Shown here: one piece after another, positions 60,813 through 64,000 of the stretch | How the letters are laid out: each line of letters opens with the position of its first letter | Numbering within the stretch: position 1 is the stretch's first letter | Source of the DNA: Streptomyces neyagawaensis | GTDB lineage: Bacteria > Actinomycetota > Actinomycetes > Streptomycetales > Streptomycetaceae | Length of the DNA stretch: 64,000 nt | Reading direction: 5' to 3' | Assembly (NCBI RefSeq): GCF_023516595.1 | Contig: NZ_JAMGBG010000013.1 | Span: 1 to 64,000, forward strand | The notes under the pieces: model-generated | Database searches by the model: none | Seen by the model: the letters and a program-made list of their open reading frames with translations, nothing else | What the model was told of the DNA's origin: nothing | Position numbers and translations under genes: made by a program

Positions 60813-61403
60813 ATGAGACTCATGAACGATGCCGTGATCGTGGAGCCCGCGCCGGGGGCCGAGCAGTACCCCGCGCTCGATTTCGCCAACAGCGCGCTCG
60901 CCCTGCCCGGCGGCCAGTTCCTGGACCTGCTCGGCACCCCCGTCACCGCGAACCACTGGCTCACCGAGCACGGCCTCGCGCCCGTCGACGCGGGGATGCG
61001 GGAGATGTGCGCGGCCCAGTTGCGGTCACTGCGGGAACAGATCCGGGTGTTGCTCGCGTCGCGGGTCGACGGGCAGCCGGCGCCGGCGAGCGCGCTCGCC
61101 GCGATCAACGACGCGTTGACGCGGGCGCCGGCGGCGGCGTTGCTGCGCTGGGAACCGGGGCGGGGCCTGTACCGGGCGGCCGCCCATCCGACGACCCAGC
61201 TCGTCGATCACGCGCTCGCGGTCCTCGCCGCGAACGCGGCGGACCTGCTGACGAGCCCGGACGCGGAACGCCTGACGGCGTGCGGGTCCCCTCCGTGCAA
61301 CCGGTATCTGCTGCGGCATGGGCGTCGGCAGTGGTGCTCGACGCGGTGCGGGGACAGGGTGCGAGCGGCTCGCGCGTACGCGCGGCGGACGCAGGGCGCG
61401 TAG
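60813..61403 (+). CDS. ABATE-domain regulator with CGNR zinc finger
   Basis: 196 residues. The N-terminal stress-type domain (about 15-130) starts YPALDFANSALALPGGQFLD and includes HWLTEHGL. The C-terminal CGNR-type finger has CGSPPCNRYLLRHGRRQWCS and a basic helix RVRAARAYARR, with four metal-binding Cys. Such proteins are predicted DNA-binding regulators. ATG 60822 could also be the start. It faces the UlaG-like hydrolase across the 9-mer cluster, so it is the likely binding protein. Confidence 0.85.
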   Translation: MRLMNDAVIVEPAPGAEQYPALDFANSALALPGGQFLDLLGTPVTANHWLTEHGLAPVDAGMREMCAAQLRSLREQIRVLLASRVDGQPAPASALAAINDALTRAPAAALLRWEPGRGLYRAAAHPTTQLVDHALAVLAANAADLLTSPDAERLTACGSPPCNRYLLRHGRRQWCSTRCGDRVRAARAYARRTQGA

Positions 61404-61475
61404 GGGTTCGCGGCCGGGCGCCTGATAGCTCGGGGGTGCGGGTGGTTCTGGCGGGTGCGGGTGGGTGGGGGTTGT

Positions 61476-61617
61476 TCGCGCAGTTCCCCGCGCCCCTGGA
61501 GGGACGGGCCTGCGGCCCGCCCTCCCCCGGGAGGCGTGGGCTTGCGGCCGGAGGGCGCCGTTGAAAAGCACGGGGCGCGGCCCCGGTCGCTCTTCAGGGG
61601 CGCGGGGAACTGCGCGA
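61476..61617. repeat. dispersed inverted-repeat element, copy 4
   Basis: The arms at 61476-61500 and 61593-61617 match the family, with one A-G change in the left arm. The interior carries GGCCTGCGGCC and GTTGAAAAGC parts plus an extra CCCCCGGGAGGCG insertion, making it the longest copy. It lies between the convergent CGNR and glnE genes. Confidence 0.85.
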
Positions 61618-61688
61618 GAAACCACGACGCACCCGCACCCGCCAACAACAGGCGCACCCCCGAGCTACTAGGCGCCCGGCCTCCACCC

Positions 61689-64000
61689 TCACGTGCCGTA
61701 GAACAAGTCCTCCACCACCGCCCGAGCCCGCCGCGTAGTCCTCCGGTAGTCGTCGAGCATGTCCCCCACATGACCGGGCCCATACCCCAGATAACGCCCC
61801 ACCGCCGCCACCTCACGGCTGTCGGAGGGGAACGTGTCACCGGCCCGCCCCCGCACGAGCATGACCGCGTTGCGGACACGCGTCGCGAGGACCCACGCCT
61901 CGTCGAGGGTCGCCGCCTCCTCGTCCGTGACGAGGCCCGCCTCCCGCGCCGCGCTCAGCGCGGCCCGCGTACGGGTCGTGCGCAGCCCCGGCTCGCGCCG
62001 CCCATGGCGGAGCTGGAGGAGTTGGACGGTCCACTCGACGTCGGAGAGACCGCCACGGCCGAGCTTGGTGTGCAGGGTCGGGTCGGCGCCGCGCGGCAGC
62101 CGCTCCGACTCCATGCGGGCCTTCAGCCGGCGGATCTCGCGGACCGCGTCCTCCGCGAGGCCGTCCGCCGGGTAGCGGAGCGGGTCGATGAGGTCGACGA
62201 AGCGGCGGCCGAGATCCTCGTCCCCGGCGACGGGCTCGGCCCGCAGCAGGGCGTGGGACTCCCAGACCAGGGACCACCGTCGGTAGTACGCCTCGTAGGA
62301 GTTCAGGGTCCGCACGAGGGGCCCCGACTTGCCCTCGGGGCGCAGGTCGGCGTCGATGAGGAGCGGCGGGTCGGCGCTGGGCAGCTGGAGCAGGCGGCGC
62401 ATCTCGGCCACGACCGTGTTCGCTGCGCGGGCCGCCTCCTGCTCGTCGGCGCCCTCCCACGGCTCGTGGACGAACAGGACGTCGGCGTCGGAGCCGTAGT
62501 TCAGTTCGTGGCCGCCGAAGCGGCCCATGCCGATGACGGCGAACCGGGTGGGCAGGGTGTCGCCCCAGCCCTCGCGGACGACCGCGCGCAGGGTGCCCGC
62601 GAGGGTCGCCGCGGTGAGGTCGGAGATCGCGCCGCCGACCAGGTCGACCAGCGCGCCCTGGTCGGCGGTGGCCGGGGACGCCTCGGTGCCGTAGGAGCCG
62701 ACGATGTCCGCGGCGGCCGTACGGAAGAGTTCGCGGCGCCGTACGCCGCGCGCGGCCGTGACGCCCTGGGCGGCGCCGTCGGCGCGGCCGACCGCGGCGA
62801 GGATCTCCTGTTCGAGGTGGGCGCGACCGCGGGGTTCGAGGCCGCCGACGCCGCCGTCCCCGTCGCCGAGGAGGGCGACGGCCTCGGGGGCACGCATGAG
62901 GAGGTCGGGGGCGAGGCGGCCGGCGGACAGGACCCGGGCGAGGTTCTCGGCGGCGGCACCCTCGTCGCGCAACAGCCGCAGATACCAGGGGGTCTTGCCG
63001 AGGGCGTCGGAGACCTTGCGGAAGTTGAGGAGTCCGGCGTCCGGGTCGGCGGAGTCGGCGAACCAGCCCAACAGGACGGGCAGGAGGGTGCGTTGGATGG
63101 CGGCCTTGCGGGTGACGCCGGAGGCCAGTGCCTCCAGGTGGCGCAGGGCGGAGGCCGGGTCGGCGTAGCCGAGGGCGACGAGCCGTTCGCGGGCCGCGTC
63201 GGCGCTCAACCTGGCCTCACCGGGCGCGAGTTGCGCGACGGCGTCGAGGAGCGGGCGGTAGAACAGCTTCTCGTGCAGGCGCCGTACGACGGCCGCGTGG
63301 CGCCGCCACTCGCGGTTCAGCTCGGTGACCGGCTCGGTGCGCAGGCCCAGCGAGCGGCCGATGCGCCGCAGATCGCCCTCGTCCTCGGGGACGAGATGGG
63401 TGCGGCGCAGCCGGTAGAGCTGGATGCGGTGCTCCATGGAGCGCAGGAAGCGGTAGGCGGCGTCGAGTTGGGCGGCGTCGACGCGGCCCACGTATCCGCC
63501 GGCGGCGAGGGCGCCCAGCGCGTCGAGGGTGGTGCCGCTGCGCAGCGAGGTGTCGGCACGCCCGTGGACCAGCTGGAGCAGCTGCACGGCGAACTCGACG
63601 TCCCGCAGGCCGCCCGGCCCCAGCTTCAGCTGGCGGTCGATCTCGGCGGCCGGGATGTTCTCGACGACCCGGCGGCGCATGCGCTGCACGTCGGCGACGA
63701 AGTTCTCCCGCTCGGCGGCCTTCCACACGAGGGGTTCGAGCGCGGCGACGTACTGCTCCCCCAGGTCGAGGTCCCCGGCCACCGGGCGGGCCTTCAGCAG
63801 GGCCTGGAACTCCCAGGTCTTCGCCCACCGCTGGTAGTACGCGAGGTGGCTGCTGAGCGTCCGTACGAGCGGGCCGTTGCGGCCCTCCGGGCGCAGATTG
63901 GCGTCGACGGGCCAGATGCTGCCCTCGACGGTCGTCTCGGAGCAGATCCGCATCATGTGCGAGGCGAGCCGGGTGGCCGCGCGGATGGCCGCCTGCTCGT
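61689..64000 (-). CDS. glnE: glutamine synthetase adenylyltransferase/deadenylyltransferase, 5' end missing
   Basis: About 770 C-terminal residues are present; the N-terminus lies beyond the window edge. Two nucleotidyltransferase halves are visible. In the first (deadenylylase) half, DANLRPEGRNGPLVR closes the site. In the C-terminal adenylylase half, FGGHELNYGSDADVLFVHE and DADLRPEGKSGPLVRT complete it. The C-terminal four-helix region ends in GDMLDDYRRTTRRARAVVEDL. It should act on Tyr397 of the GlnA encoded in this window and on GSI only. It converges on the CGNR gene, with a repeat element between. Confidence 0.96.
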   Translation of the reverse strand, partial: EQAAIRAATRLASHMMRICSETTVEGSIWPVDANLRPEGRNGPLVRTLSSHLAYYQRWAKTWEFQALLKARPVAGDLDLGEQYVAALEPLVWKAAERENFVADVQRMRRRVVENIPAAEIDRQLKLGPGGLRDVEFAVQLLQLVHGRADTSLRSGTTLDALGALAAGGYVGRVDAAQLDAAYRFLRSMEHRIQLYRLRRTHLVPEDEGDLRRIGRSLGLRTEPVTELNREWRRHAAVVRRLHEKLFYRPLLDAVAQLAPGEARLSADAARERLVALGYADPASALRHLEALASGVTRKAAIQRTLLPVLLGWFADSADPDAGLLNFRKVSDALGKTPWYLRLLRDEGAAAENLARVLSAGRLAPDLLMRAPEAVALLGDGDGGVGGLEPRGRAHLEQEILAAVGRADGAAQGVTAARGVRRRELFRTAAADIVGSYGTEASPATADQGALVDLVGGAISDLTAATLAGTLRAVVREGWGDTLPTRFAVIGMGRFGGHELNYGSDADVLFVHEPWEGADEQEAARAANTVVAEMRRLLQLPSADPPLLIDADLRPEGKSGPLVRTLNSYEAYYRRWSLVWESHALLRAEPVAGDEDLGRRFVDLIDPLRYPADGLAEDAVREIRRLKARMESERLPRGADPTLHTKLGRGGLSDVEWTVQLLQLRHGRREPGLRTTRTRAALSAAREAGLVTDEEAATLDEAWVLATRVRNAVMLVRGRAGDTFPSDSREVAAVGRYLGYGPGHVGDMLDDYRRTTRRARAVVEDLFYGT

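Noticed and set aside
57770..61108. 1112-codon minus-strand frame across malR, PAP2 and the MBL gene
   Set aside because: Crosses three well-supported genes and several gaps; no start site and no domain.

Overview
The window is high-GC actinobacterial DNA and fits a Streptomyces chromosome core arm. The evidence is very GC-rich third codon positions, GTG starts, two glutamine synthetases (GSI and GSII) with a GlnR-type box, the glnE adenylyltransferase, a homodimeric aceE and a maltose operon with a divergent malR. It opens inside sucB (3' part only) and closes inside glnE (5' end missing). I found no rRNA, tRNA or CRISPR.

Layout. (1) 1-5.3 kb: 2-oxoacid dehydrogenase E2 (sucB), an FCD-type GntR regulator, a repeat-filled gap with a 17-bp palindrome, and aceE. 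(2) 5.6-15 kb: a WYL regulator, a DUF4240 protein, a PGRP amidase, a membrane serine protease of the MarP type, a GNAT enzyme, a TIGR01777 epimerase-fold protein, an FAD oxidoreductase and a TPR-like regulator. (3) 15.4-21.1 kb: lipB and lipA, which make the lipoyl cofactor needed by the E2 enzymes, then a small conserved protein, a DUF4191 membrane protein, an RDD protein and glnA. (4) 21.2-28.5 kb: an accessory, decaying patch. It holds a frameshifted TetR gene, a MarR/hydrolase pair, IS630 and integrase scars, an htpX homologue split by an internally deleted IS200/IS605 element and fused to a truncated pspAB, and a winged-helix glycosylase-like gene. (5) 28.5-44.5 kb: secreted proteins, glnII, DUF6891, a possible Cys-rich leader ORF before a winged-helix regulator, a DUF1996 protein with Gly-Gln repeats, a truncated NAGLU gene, a membrane protein with a sigma-like N-terminus, a TetR regulator and a SpoIIE-type phosphatase. 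(6) 44.5-58.9 kb: an alpha-glucan utilisation block (1808-residue amylase-pullulanase, alpha-amylase, alpha-glucosidase, malG, malF, malE, malR) with CTTGC/GCAAG inverted repeats before pulA, amylase, malE and malR. (7) 59-64 kb: a PAP2-family membrane protein, an MBL hydrolase and a CGNR-type regulator facing each other across four copies of one 9-mer, then glnE.

How the parts connect. Starch and pullulan would be cut outside the cell by the two secreted GH13 enzymes, taken up by MalEFG, hydrolysed inside by the alpha-glucosidase, and the block repressed by MalR. Pyruvate from sugar enters the TCA cycle through AceE and a lipoylated E2, served by LipA and LipB. GlnA carries the Tyr397 adenylylation site that GlnE would modify, and both GS promoters carry GlnR-like half-sites.

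A dispersed 110-180 bp inverted-repeat element with 24-25 bp near-identical arms recurs at about 2.2, 5.4, 39.2 and 61.5 kb, with a right-end relic at 28.4 kb. One copy lies at the break of the NAGLU gene. I saw no obvious new multi-gene defence or biosynthetic system. The most novel-looking items are the CGNR 9-mer operator cluster, the Cys-codon leader ORF with hairpin, the sigma-like membrane protein and the htpX/pspAB wreck.
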